From Betaproteobacteria bacterium HGW-Betaproteobacteria-9 (GTDB lineage Bacteria > Pseudomonadota > Gammaproteobacteria > Burkholderiales > Burkholderiaceae_C): a DNA stretch of 64,000 nucleotides. The notes beneath the pieces are model-generated. The model worked only from the letters and a program-made list of their open reading frames with translations. It made no database searches and was not told where the DNA came from. This document shows, piece after piece, positions 54,598-63,131 of this stretch (position 1 is the stretch's first letter; each line of letters begins with the position of its first letter). A program made the position numbers and the translations under genes. The stretch covers positions 16,238 to 80,237 of the forward strand of contig PHCC01000001.1 of NCBI GenBank assembly GCA_002842215.1, written 5' to 3'.

Positions 54598-55017
54598 TCA
54601 CATGTAGCCAATCCAGCGCCCACAGGTCAATACCAGCAGCCAGATCACGGTCGAGGCCACCATGAGTGCACGCGCGGTGACATCGAGCCGCTGCAACGAA
54701 CCCCGGGCATGGAACCAGGCGGCGTTACAGGCTGCCAACAACAGCAACAGCATCTTGGCTGTGAACACCCGATTGGCCAACAGTTCCCCGGCCTGTGTCG
54801 AGAACATCAACAGGCCCGACGCCGCCGCCAACACGAAACCCAAACCGACCAGTGTCAGGCTCAGGCGGGCCAGCGGCGCCACCGGCAAGGCCGCGCCCCA
54901 GCCGAACACGCGCAACTCGAGCATGATCAGATTGCCCAGCAGCAGCGCAATGCCCAGGATGTGCGCCACCTCCAGCATGGGATAGGCCCAGGGATGGGCG
55001 CCCAGCGCCTCGAACAT
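54598..55017 (-). CDS. Small four-helix membrane protein, DUF6644-like
   Basis: 139-aa inner membrane protein with four hydrophobic segments (around residues 12-35, 45-70, 82-102 and 115-135). Histidines lie in or near the membrane: His8 and His18 in the first segment (HPWAYPMLEVAHILG) and one after the third (WFHARG). This resembles the membrane partner that commonly accompanies DUF6152-type proteins (DUF6644). Haem or copper coordination is possible but unproven. Upstream of the DUF6152-type gene and three bases after the asparaginase stop. Confidence 0.8.
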   Translation of the reverse strand: MFEALGAHPWAYPMLEVAHILGIALLLGNLIMLELRVFGWGAALPVAPLARLSLTLVGLGFVLAAASGLLMFSTQAGELLANRVFTAKMLLLLLAACNAAWFHARGSLQRLDVTARALMVASTVIWLLVLTCGRWIGYM

Positions 55018-55020
55018 GGC

Positions 55021-56001
55021 TCAGTCCTCCAGCAACTCCAGCGCCAGCGCGATGCGCGCCTTGACCGGCGTGAGGCTGCGGGCATCCGCCAACAACTGCC
55101 CCGGATGCGTCAACAAAGGGCCATGCACACACCGACTGGTTCGAACCACGCGCACACCCATGGCCTGCGCTTCGAGCAACGCCGCCTCCAGCGCCTGGTG
55201 CACCGTGCCGTTGCCGGTACCGGCCACCACGATGCCGCGCACGGCAGGGCCCTGCGCCGCATCGCGACAGGACAGCAGCGCACGCACCAACGTGCCATCG
55301 GCGTCGGCGTGGCTGGTCAGCACCACCACCGGCGGCATAGCCTGAACCGACTGGATGCGCTGCAACGCAACCGGGTCCCAGCCCCCCGTTTCAGAGCCCA
55401 ACGGCCAGGGTCGGAACAGCCGAACCCGGCCTTCTTCCACGCAACCCAGCGGTCCGGCATCACCGGAGTCGAAGGCATCCACCCGATAGGTGTGCACCTT
55501 GCTCACGTCGGCCGCGCTGTGGATCTTCCCCGCGCACACCAACACGACGCCTTGCGCGCCGGGATGGCTGGCCACAGCCAGCGCGTCGACCAGATTCTGT
55601 GGTCCGTCCGGCACCAGCGCTGTGGCCGGTCGCATCGCGCAGGTGAACACCACCGGCTTGGCCGGTCGCAGCACGGTCTGCAGGAAGAACGCGGTCTCTT
55701 CGATGGTGTCGGTGCCGTGCGTAATCACCACCGCGTCCACCTCGGGCCGCCTCAGGTGAAAGGCCAGCCGGGTGGCCAGTTGCTGCCAGAGTGCAAAGCC
55801 CATGTCCTTGCTGTCCACCTGGGCCACCTGCTCCACTTCCAGGGGCAATCCCGCCATGGACGGAATCGATGCCAGCAGGTCCTCAACGCTGACCTGACCC
55901 GCCACGTACCCGACGCCATCTCCGGGCCGGCTTGCCCGGCCGGCGATGGTGCCGCCCGTACCCAAAATGACATGACGTCGGATTTCCATTGCATCTGCCA
56001 C
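55021..56001 (-). CDS. L-asparaginase
   Basis: 326-aa type I/II asparaginase, without a clear signal peptide. The catalytic motifs GTGGTIAG (first Thr) and VITHGTDTIEETAFFL (second Thr with Asp/Lys nearby) are intact. The longest start is GTG at 56001, with GGAG nine bases upstream; an ATG four codons in (55989) is the alternative. It is divergent from lexA, with a LexA box between. Confidence 0.92.
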   Translation of the reverse strand: MADAMEIRRHVILGTGGTIAGRASRPGDGVGYVAGQVSVEDLLASIPSMAGLPLEVEQVAQVDSKDMGFALWQQLATRLAFHLRRPEVDAVVITHGTDTIEETAFFLQTVLRPAKPVVFTCAMRPATALVPDGPQNLVDALAVASHPGAQGVVLVCAGKIHSAADVSKVHTYRVDAFDSGDAGPLGCVEEGRVRLFRPWPLGSETGGWDPVALQRIQSVQAMPPVVVLTSHADADGTLVRALLSCRDAAQGPAVRGIVVAGTGNGTVHQALEAALLEAQAMGVRVVRTSRCVHGPLLTHPGQLLADARSLTPVKARIALALELLED

Positions 56002-56018
56002 TTGCCAAGTCTCCTAAA

Positions 56019-56034
56019 CTGGTTAAAAATACAG
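56019..56034. promoter_or_regulatory. LexA (SOS) box
   Basis: CTGGTTAAAAATACAG fits CTG-N10-CAG and matches 11 of 16 positions of the palindrome CTGTATATATATACAG. It lies 93 bases before the lexA start and 18 bases before the asparaginase start, so LexA probably represses itself and may affect the divergent gene. Confidence 0.8.
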
Positions 56035-56126
56035 GCACTGGATAAGAAAACAGCTTGTTGTTCTGATCAGTCCCGGTGGCGAGCCTCACCCGAGTGAGTT
56101 TCTCCCCGCATCTTCACGAGGTCCCC

Positions 56127-56813
56127 ATGATCGAGTCGCCGCTTTACCCGCCCAAGCTCACCGCCCGCCAGCAGCAGATTCTGGAACTGATCCAAAGCGC
56201 CATTGCCCGCACCGGTTCGCCACCCACGCGCGCAGAAATTGCCCATGAGCTGGGTTTCAAGTCCGCCAACGCGGCCGAGGAGCATCTGCAGGCCCTGGCA
56301 CGCAAGGGTGCCATCGAACTGGTGAGCGGCACCTCGCGCGGCATCCGCCTGCGCAACGAAGACCTGCAATCCATCAACGAATCGCGGGGGCGCCAGCTTA
56401 CACTGCCGCTACCCAGTCTGTCGCAGCTGATGCTGCCCCTGATCGGGCGTGTGGCCGCCGGCTCGCCCATCCTGGCCCAGGAACACGTTGACCAGACCTA
56501 CCACGTCGAGCGCAGCCTGTTCCAGCGCACGCCCGACTACCTGCTCAAGGTGCGCGGCATGTCCATGCGCGACGTCGGCATCATGGACGGGGACTTGCTC
56601 GCCGTGCAGTCGACCAAGGAAGCCAAGAACGGCCAGATCGTGGTGGCCCGTCTGGGCGAGGACGTGACCGTCAAGCGTTTCATGCGCCGCCAGCACCTGA
56701 TCGAACTGCACGCCGAAAACCCGGACTACAAGACCATCGTTGTCGAGCCGGGTGAACCCTTTGAAATCGAAGGCCTGGCGGTGGGCCTCATCCGCAACAG
56801 CTTCCAGCTCTGA
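56127..56813 (+). CDS. lexA: SOS repressor LexA
   Basis: Autocleaving repressor of the DNA damage response. The ATG at 56127 gives 228 aa. It has an N-terminal winged HTH ([32 protein letters not shown]), the cleavage site Ala111-Gly112, and catalytic Ser146 (GMSMRDVG) with Lys183 (TVKRF), spaced exactly as Ser119 and Lys156 in E. coli. The upstream LexA box indicates autoregulation. Confidence 0.98.
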   Translation: MIESPLYPPKLTARQQQILELIQSAIARTGSPPTRAEIAHELGFKSANAAEEHLQALARKGAIELVSGTSRGIRLRNEDLQSINESRGRQLTLPLPSLSQLMLPLIGRVAAGSPILAQEHVDQTYHVERSLFQRTPDYLLKVRGMSMRDVGIMDGDLLAVQSTKEAKNGQIVVARLGEDVTVKRFMRRQHLIELHAENPDYKTIVVEPGEPFEIEGLAVGLIRNSFQL

Positions 56814-56948
56814 CCCTTAGGGTCTGCGTCGCCTCAGCAGGTGGCGGGCGTTTGGTCTGGTGCGTGATTCACACGCGTCAGGCACATCCCTGCGCTGGCG
56901 ACTTCATTCGCAATCCTGCCTGTGTTCAACCCCTTTTTGGAGTTTCGC

Positions 56949-57329
56949 ATGGGAATCCGCTTCAACACCAACACCTGGCGCGCTCCGCTGCTGCTCATCG
57001 ACAGCTGGCTGCCTCCTTCCTTTGAACGGGAGGGCGCCGCCCGAACGCTTCCGCAAATCCTGCAACGCTTCGTGCGTGCCGGCTGGCTGGCTCGCCCGCC
57101 AAAGTGTGCTGTGGATGGCAACAAGGTCGCTGGCACCGGGCACCGCGTCACCGGCCATGCCGTCGTTCGAGCCCGCCATGTGCGGGTGCTGAGAACAGCG
57201 GACACTTCAGGCGGCCCGCGCGCCGATGGCCGGCTGGTGATCTCCGGTCACATCAACGATGTCTGCGCAGAGCTCGAACGGCTGGCAGCCCTGGAGCTCC
57301 AGTCGAGCCACCCGCAACTGCGCACCTGA
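56949..57329 (+). CDS. Hypothetical protein
   Basis: 126 aa from the ATG at 56949, which has GGAG six bases upstream (TTGGAGTTTCGC). Basic, with hydrophobic and Trp residues early (WRAPLLLIDSWLPPSF) and a C-terminal Glu/Leu helix (INDVCAELERLAALEL). No domain recognised. The composition and ribosome site support it as real, but homology would be needed to be sure. It lies alone between lexA and the dehydrogenase. Confidence 0.55.
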   Translation: MGIRFNTNTWRAPLLLIDSWLPPSFEREGAARTLPQILQRFVRAGWLARPPKCAVDGNKVAGTGHRVTGHAVVRARHVRVLRTADTSGGPRADGRLVISGHINDVCAELERLAALELQSSHPQLRT

Positions 57330-57411
57330 CCCTGCGCGACTGCGCCGCACGGCGGGTTCAAGCCCGTCGTGACCCAAAGATCACGAAGTTCCTGCGGGCA
57401 CAATAGGGACC

Positions 57412-58419
57412 ATGAATATCGTGATCCTTGACGACTACCAGGATGTGGTCAGAAAACTGCCGTGTGCCAGCAAGCTGGCACCCTATCCCGCCAAGGTTTT
57501 CACCAATACCGTGAAGGGCGTGGGCCAGCTTTCGGTCCGACTGCGCGATACCGATGTGCTGGTTCTGATCCGCGAGCGCACGCAGATCACGCGGCAGCTG
57601 ATTGAAAAGCTGCCGCGCCTCAAGCTGATCGTGCAGACGGGCCGTGTCGGGCCCCACATCGACGTCAATGCCTGCACCGAGCGCGGCATCGCGGTGGCCG
57701 AAGGCGTCAGTTCACCGATCGCCGCCGCCGAACTGACCTGGGCGCTGATCATGTCGTCCATGCGCCGGATTCCGCAATACGTGGCCAGCCTCAAACACGG
57801 CGCCTGGCAACAATCCGGGCTGAAGGCGGCATCAATGCCCGCCAACTTTGGCCTGGGCATGGTGTTGAGTGGCAAAGTGCTGGGCATCTGGAGCTACGGC
57901 CGCATCGGCAAACTGGTCGCGTCCTATGGCCGAGCCTTCGGGATGCGCGTGATCGTCTGGGGCAGCGAGCCCACCCAGGCACAGGCCGCGGCCGACGGCT
58001 ACGAGCTCGCCACCAGCCGTGAGGCGCTGTTCGAGATGTCGGATGTGCTGAGCCTGCACCTGCGGCTCGGAGAACAAAGTGCTGGCTGCGTCACGCTGGA
58101 AGACCTCTCCCGCATGAAGCCCACATCGCTGCTGGTCAATACATCGCGCGCTGAAATTCTGGAGTCTGATGCCTTGCTGGCAGCGCTCAATCGGGGCCGG
58201 CCCGGTATGGCCGCCATCGACGTGTTTGAGTCCGAACCCATCCTGCAGGGGCATGCCCTCCTGCGGCTGGAGAACTGCATTTGCACGCCGCACATCGGCT
58301 ATGTAGAACTCGACAACTACGAGATCCTGTTTTCATCGGCCTTCGACAACGTGGTCAACTTCATCAAGGGCACGCCCACACACATCCTGAATCCAGGCGC
58401 GCTGCAGGTTCGCCGCTGA
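57412..58419 (+). CDS. D-2-hydroxyacid dehydrogenase family protein
   Basis: NAD(P)-dependent dehydrogenase of 335 aa. The Rossmann motif reads GIWSYGRIG (GxWxxGxxG), and the catalytic triad is in place: Arg in NTSRAE, Glu in FESEP and His in TPHIGY. Related to phosphoglycerate/formate-type dehydrogenases but the substrate cannot be told from the sequence. Monocistronic, followed by a strong terminator. Confidence 0.92.
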   Translation: MNIVILDDYQDVVRKLPCASKLAPYPAKVFTNTVKGVGQLSVRLRDTDVLVLIRERTQITRQLIEKLPRLKLIVQTGRVGPHIDVNACTERGIAVAEGVSSPIAAAELTWALIMSSMRRIPQYVASLKHGAWQQSGLKAASMPANFGLGMVLSGKVLGIWSYGRIGKLVASYGRAFGMRVIVWGSEPTQAQAAADGYELATSREALFEMSDVLSLHLRLGEQSAGCVTLEDLSRMKPTSLLVNTSRAEILESDALLAALNRGRPGMAAIDVFESEPILQGHALLRLENCICTPHIGYVELDNYEILFSSAFDNVVNFIKGTPTHILNPGALQVRR

Positions 58420-58432
58420 AACGATGAATCCT

Positions 58433-58494
58433 CAGACCACCAAAAAAAAAAGCGCCCGGAAGAACTTCCGGGCGCCTTTTTTTTTGGTGGTCTG
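58433..58494. terminator. Bidirectional terminator in a 62-base near-perfect palindrome
   Basis: The core stem GCGCCCGGAAG/CTTCCGGGCGC has a 2-base loop. It is flanked by ten A and nine T, and beyond these by CAGACCACC and GGTGGTCTG, so 29 of 30 potential pairs match. It lies between converging genes and would end transcription both ways. Confidence 0.95.
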
Positions 58495-58503
58495 GCAGGC
58501 TGC

Positions 58504-60582
58504 TCAACGTCCCTTCTTGGACGGTGGGTTGTCCTCATCTCCGTCGGGTGGCATGAAGTCCAGCACCTCAAAATCGATCAGGTTGCCCTCCTCCTGAACC
58601 GACGCGTTCGGTGGCGGCGCCGGTTTGGCCGTTGGCTTCACCGGCACAGTGACCTCAGGCAACGAGGCTTCGAACTCAGAAATCTCGGAAAGCGCGTCCA
58701 GATCAACATCCAGTCCCAGGCGCGGCGAAGCAGGTGGGATGTCATCCAGCGGCTGAGTGACTCTCCCTTCTACCGAGGCTGCGGCCACTGCAGCAGCGAG
58801 CCCCTTGTTGCCCGCCGCCTTTAGTGGTTTGATAGCCGTGTGCTGGAAGTCGACCTGTGATGCGCTGTCGACCATGTCGCGCTTGATCATGTCCTTGGCA
58901 ATGGCGTGCAGCAGCAACAGTTCGCGATAAGCCTCCAGGTCAAAAACCTCGCCGTCAACTTCATTCGCCTCACGAAAGATCGACTGTTCAATGACATCGA
59001 GCACACGGGGCTCCGGCCAGAGGGCCTGTATGCGGCTGAAAGCCGTTTCATAGGCCTCCAGCCCCTGGCTATCGTCCGAATACTGGTCAAAGGGCGGTGC
59101 GCCAGCATTGAAGAGGTGGTTGAACTCCACGCGCAGGGCGTCGTACTCGGCACGGCGGTTCAGTTGGTGGTACAGCTTGAACAGGTCAAGGTAAGCCAGC
59201 GCACTGGGTTCGTGGCTTTCTATCAGATGGTCCTTGAGCACCCCAATGGCCTTGTCGGCTTCCCCGAGTGAAACGAAAAAGTCGGCCTGCTGCTGGACAT
59301 CGAACAGCTCCTCGGTCGCCACCGACCGCGATACGCCGATCTGGCTGGCCGGGTATTCACGACGGTCGCTGTCGGGCATGGCAGGCAGGCTGTTGACGTC
59401 GATGCCGGAGTCGTGCAGGGAGCGGTATCCGTCAAACGAGGACTCGCGCTCGAGATTCAAATCAATGTCCAGCCCCGATGGATCGGCCCGGTCAGTGCTG
59501 CCGGCTTTCGCCACTGCGGCGCTTTTTCCCGGCTTTTCAGCACCCGCCCACCAGGCCGCGTTCGCCGGCACATCGTCCTGGCGCCCACGACGACGGCGGG
59601 CGAACAGGAAGGCGAACAGCGACAGCAACAGCAGCGCCCCCAGCAGATAGGCCAGCCAGGTCATGTAGCGCGCTTTTTCGAGTTGCGCCTCCATCGCCTG
59701 CAAGGCCACCTTGTTGCGGGCCTCCTGCTCGCGCAAGCCCTTGGACTCAGCCTCCAGCACCGAGAGCTTCTGGGCATCGCGCAGGATCTCTTCGGGTGAG
59801 GCGTTGATGGCCTTCCAGAGCAACCCGGCCGCGGCACGCGTTTCTTCTGACGTGGTGGGCTCGCTCAACAGTGACAGCGAGAGCTTGAGCACCGGATCGC
59901 GTTCGATGCTCAGACTCAAATCGACCGGGTCAAGCTGCAGCCGGGGAACCGCTGCCTGAGGCGCCGCGACGGCGGGCTTGCGCACCACACTGGGCGGCCG
60001 GGACCGGGGAGCAGCAGCCCTCGGCAAAGGCGCCGCACCGGCCGCTTGCGGCCCCGCAACGGGCCCGGTCTCAGCCCCCCTGCCGCCGGCACTCGCAACT
60101 GGGCTCGCGGATGGCGCGCCCACACCGCTTCGGGGAACAGCCGGCAGGGACGAGATCGTGGCTCTTGCGGATCCGCCCGTCTCGGTCGGTGCCGGGGCAG
60201 CACCAACGGCCGGCTCACTCAGGGGGTCGGCCAGCAACACATAACGACGGGAAAACGGCATGGTGCAGCCGGCACGCACCAGCACCGTCACGACGGGCTC
60301 GTTCACCGGTTGCGTCGTCTGAATGCGCACCGAGGTTTCCGCGTCCGGTGCGCTCCGCTGCGTGCTTGTTCGAACCGAAGCGGGCGACACCAGGGCATCC
60401 CCGAAGAAGACCTCGGCCTGGATACACAAGGTCGACGCGTCTTCATCCGGCCCCACCAGCGCCTGCACCCGAACGTCAAGACCGCGACCAATCACGGCCG
60501 CACCACTGTGGCGGCCCAAGGTCACCGCCTGACTGCTCAGGACAGTTGATAGCAAAATAGAGCCAACCAGAATTTGGCGCAC
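58504..60582 (-). CDS. FimV/HubP-like polar or pilus-associated protein
   Basis: 692-aa membrane protein. A GTG start at 60582 and signal peptide precede a FimV N-terminal-like domain (VTLGRHSGAAVIGRGLDVRVQA, VLVRAGCTMPFSRRYVLL). A Pro/Ala-rich stretch, a coiled coil (AESKGLREQEARNKV), one membrane helix (TWLAYLLGALLLLSLFAFLFARRRR) and an acidic cytoplasmic domain with TPR-like helices follow. The terminal acidic segment resembles the FimV C-terminal motif. No LysM domain is obvious, unlike Pseudomonas FimV. Likely role in type IV pilus function or polar organisation. Confidence 0.8.
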   Translation of the reverse strand: MRQILVGSILLSTVLSSQAVTLGRHSGAAVIGRGLDVRVQALVGPDEDASTLCIQAEVFFGDALVSPASVRTSTQRSAPDAETSVRIQTTQPVNEPVVTVLVRAGCTMPFSRRYVLLADPLSEPAVGAAPAPTETGGSARATISSLPAVPRSGVGAPSASPVASAGGRGAETGPVAGPQAAGAAPLPRAAAPRSRPPSVVRKPAVAAPQAAVPRLQLDPVDLSLSIERDPVLKLSLSLLSEPTTSEETRAAAGLLWKAINASPEEILRDAQKLSVLEAESKGLREQEARNKVALQAMEAQLEKARYMTWLAYLLGALLLLSLFAFLFARRRRGRQDDVPANAAWWAGAEKPGKSAAVAKAGSTDRADPSGLDIDLNLERESSFDGYRSLHDSGIDVNSLPAMPDSDRREYPASQIGVSRSVATEELFDVQQQADFFVSLGEADKAIGVLKDHLIESHEPSALAYLDLFKLYHQLNRRAEYDALRVEFNHLFNAGAPPFDQYSDDSQGLEAYETAFSRIQALWPEPRVLDVIEQSIFREANEVDGEVFDLEAYRELLLLHAIAKDMIKRDMVDSASQVDFQHTAIKPLKAAGNKGLAAAVAAASVEGRVTQPLDDIPPASPRLGLDVDLDALSEISEFEASLPEVTVPVKPTAKPAPPPNASVQEEGNLIDFEVLDFMPPDGDEDNPPSKKGR

Positions 60583-60658
60583 GTCAGAATCCCTTCTTTC
60601 CTAGGTCGGAACATTTTGTCATAGCTTATCGCTGTCCCTCTCGAAATAATACTTTCAT

Positions 60659-62179
60659 ATGCAGCCAATTTTTCCAACCGTCGGCATCGTGGGCACGGGT
60701 GCCATGGGGCGCGGCATCGCGCAGATGGCCGTCCAGGCCGGCAGTCAGGTTCTGCTTTTCGATCTCCTGCCCGGGGCCGCCGAGGCGGCTCGCACCGCAC
60801 TGGCGGACACCTGGCAGAAGCTGGTGGTCAAAAACAAACTCACGCCTGAGCTGCAAGCGGCGTACCTGGCACGCGTATCGCTGGCCAGCGCCGTGACGGG
60901 CCTCGCACCCTGCGCGCTGGTGGTCGAGGCCATTGTGGAAAAACTCGACGTCAAGCAACGGCTGTTCGCTGAACTGGAAGCGGTTGTGGCGCCCCAAGCC
61001 GTGCTCGCCACCAACACTTCGTCGTTGTCGGTCACCGCGATCGGGGCAGCTCTCCAGCGCCCCACCCAACTCGCCGGTTTTCATTTTTTCAATCCTGTGC
61101 CTTTGATGCGGGTGGTCGAAGTGATCGCCGGACTGAAAACCAGTCCTGTTGTGTGCCAGCAACTGACGGACTATGCGCGTCAGTTTGGTCACACCCCGGT
61201 ATCGGCACAGGACACCCCCGGCTTTATCGTGAACCATGCCGGACGGGGTTATGGCACCGAGGCACTGCGCGTGGTTGGAGAGCGCGTGGCGGATTTCGCC
61301 ACCATAGACCGCATCCTCAAGGACCAGATGGGCTTCAAGCTCGGGCCGTTCGAGCTGATGGACCTGACCGCGCTGGATGTGTCGCACCCGGTCATGGAGT
61401 CGATCTACCGCCAGTACTACGAAGAACCGCGCTACCGTCCCAGCGTGATCACCGCGCAGCGTCTGGCCGGCGGCGTGGTGGGCAAAAAAGTGGGCGAGGG
61501 CTTTTACGCCTATGACAACGGTGTGGCACAGGTGCCGGCCGAACCACCCGTCCCCAGCGTGGCCGCGATGCCACCGGTCTGGGTATCGCCGAAAGCGGCG
61601 CGCCGCCCCGAGATTTACCAGTTGCTGAAGAATCTGGGTGCCAGTATCGAGACCGGTGCAGCGCCCTCTTCTGCTGCGCTGATCCTCGTCGCCCCGCTCG
61701 GACTGGATGTCACCACGCTCGCCGCGGTGGAACGCCTCGACCCCAGCCGCACCCTCGGCATCGACATGATGCTGGACGACGCGGCCACCAAGCGGCGCGT
61801 GCTCGCCACCAACCCGGCCACCCGCCCCGACATGCGCGATGCCGCCCACGCGCTGTTCGCCAGCGACGGCAAGGCCGTGAGCGTGGTGCGCGACAGCGGC
61901 GGCTTCGTGACACAACGTGTGGTGGCCACCATCGTCAACATCGCGGCCGACATGTGCCAGCAAGGCATCTGCACACCGAAGGATCTCGAAGTCGCGGTCA
62001 CCCTCGGGCTGGGTTATCCCATGGGGCCGCTGGCCATGGGCGACCGCATCGGCCCGACCAATGTGCTGGAAATCCTGTTCAACATGCAGACCGTGTACGG
62101 CGACCCGCGTTACCGCCCCTCACCCTGGCTGCGCCGCCGTGGCGCGCTGGGCCTGAGCCTGCTCCACGAAGAAGCCTGA
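60659..62179 (+). CDS. paaH: 3-hydroxyacyl-CoA dehydrogenase (PaaH/PaaC type)
   Basis: 506-aa NAD-dependent dehydrogenase. The Rossmann fold begins GIVGTGAMGRGIAQ; TTNTSSLSVTAI-type sequence (NTSSLSVTAIG), GFHFFNPVPLMRVVEV and the TPGFIVNHAGRGYGTEA signature are 3HCDH motifs. A second 3HCDH C-terminal domain (residues about 380-490, SGGFVTQRVVATIVN) gives the double-domain layout of E. coli PaaH. Followed by a crotonase whose family acts on oxepin-CoA, supporting phenylacetate breakdown. Upstream is A/T-rich. Confidence 0.85.
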   Translation: MQPIFPTVGIVGTGAMGRGIAQMAVQAGSQVLLFDLLPGAAEAARTALADTWQKLVVKNKLTPELQAAYLARVSLASAVTGLAPCALVVEAIVEKLDVKQRLFAELEAVVAPQAVLATNTSSLSVTAIGAALQRPTQLAGFHFFNPVPLMRVVEVIAGLKTSPVVCQQLTDYARQFGHTPVSAQDTPGFIVNHAGRGYGTEALRVVGERVADFATIDRILKDQMGFKLGPFELMDLTALDVSHPVMESIYRQYYEEPRYRPSVITAQRLAGGVVGKKVGEGFYAYDNGVAQVPAEPPVPSVAAMPPVWVSPKAARRPEIYQLLKNLGASIETGAAPSSAALILVAPLGLDVTTLAAVERLDPSRTLGIDMMLDDAATKRRVLATNPATRPDMRDAAHALFASDGKAVSVVRDSGGFVTQRVVATIVNIAADMCQQGICTPKDLEVAVTLGLGYPMGPLAMGDRIGPTNVLEILFNMQTVYGDPRYRPSPWLRRRGALGLSLLHEEA

Positions 62180-62212
62180 ATTCCACCAGCCGACACGGAT
62201 ACAACCGCACGC

Positions 62213-62992
62213 ATGACCGCCAGCCTCAAAAGCCACAGCCATGGTCAGACCATGGTGCTGACCATCAGCAACCCCGACCACCGCAACGCATTGGGCCCGG
62301 ACATCTACGCCGCCGGCGTGGAGGCCCTCAGCGTGGCGGAAAACAACCCGGACGTTCGCAGCGTGGTCATCACCGGCGAAGGCAGCCATTTCTGTGCCGG
62401 CGGCAACCTGCAACGCTTGCTGGCCAACCGCCAACTGCCCCCCGAGGTCCAGGCGCAAAGCATTGAAGGCCTGCACAACTGGATCGAGAGCATCCGCGTG
62501 TTTCCGAAACCGGTGCTCGCCGCGGTGGAGGGGTCGTGCGCGGGCGCGGGCTTCTCGCTCGCCCTGGCCTGTGACCTGATCGTGGCCGCGCACAACAGCG
62601 TGTTCGTCATGGCCTACAGCAACGTGGGTCTGTCGCCTGACGGTGGCGCCACCTGGAGCCTCATGCGTGCCCTGCCTCGCGCCACCGCGCTGCAGCTCCT
62701 GCTGGGTGGCGAGCGCATTGATGCCACCCGTCTGCACGCCATGGGCGTGATCACGCAAGTGAGTGCCCCGGGCGAGGCACTGGCCGCTGCGCTGGCCGCG
62801 GCAGATCGACTCAACTGCCGAGCCCCTAACGCGCTCGCCAGCATCAAGGAGCTGGCCAACGATGCGCTGACGGGTTCGTTGCACGCACAGCTGAGCGCCG
62901 AGCGCGACCACTTCGTGCGCAATCTGCACCACCCCAACGCGGGCGAAGGCATCGCAGCCTTCCTCGAAAAGCGACCCGCGAACTACCGCTGA
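62213..62992 (+). CDS. Crotonase-family enzyme, likely oxepin-CoA hydrolase of the alternative type
   Basis: 259-aa enoyl-CoA hydratase/isomerase family protein. NPDHRNALGPDIYAAGVEAL, HFCAGGNLQRLLANR (oxyanion hole) and GSCAGAGFSLALACDL are the family blocks; the GNLQRLL form is, as I recall, typical of the alternative oxepin-CoA hydrolase in beta-proteobacteria. It lies 33 bases after the PaaH-like gene, so both would serve aerobic phenylacetate catabolism. Ring-oxygenase genes paaABCDE are not in the window. Confidence 0.82.
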   Translation: MTASLKSHSHGQTMVLTISNPDHRNALGPDIYAAGVEALSVAENNPDVRSVVITGEGSHFCAGGNLQRLLANRQLPPEVQAQSIEGLHNWIESIRVFPKPVLAAVEGSCAGAGFSLALACDLIVAAHNSVFVMAYSNVGLSPDGGATWSLMRALPRATALQLLLGGERIDATRLHAMGVITQVSAPGEALAAALAAADRLNCRAPNALASIKELANDALTGSLHAQLSAERDHFVRNLHHPNAGEGIAAFLEKRPANYR

Positions 62993-63131
62993 CCCGCAGG
63001 CCCTGGCCAGCTGTGCCCAGGGTCGTGCAGCAAAAGGACGCCTGCGGGACAGGTGTCACGCAAACCCTGATGCGAGCGCAGGGTCCCAGTGGCGACAATG
63101 CCAGTCAATTCAGTCACTCATAAGACAGCCG

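Noticed and set aside
57338..57380. Inverted repeat after the hypothetical gene (ACGGCGGG...CCCGTCGT)
   Set aside because: No T-tract and mismatched arms; it could be chance in GC-rich DNA.
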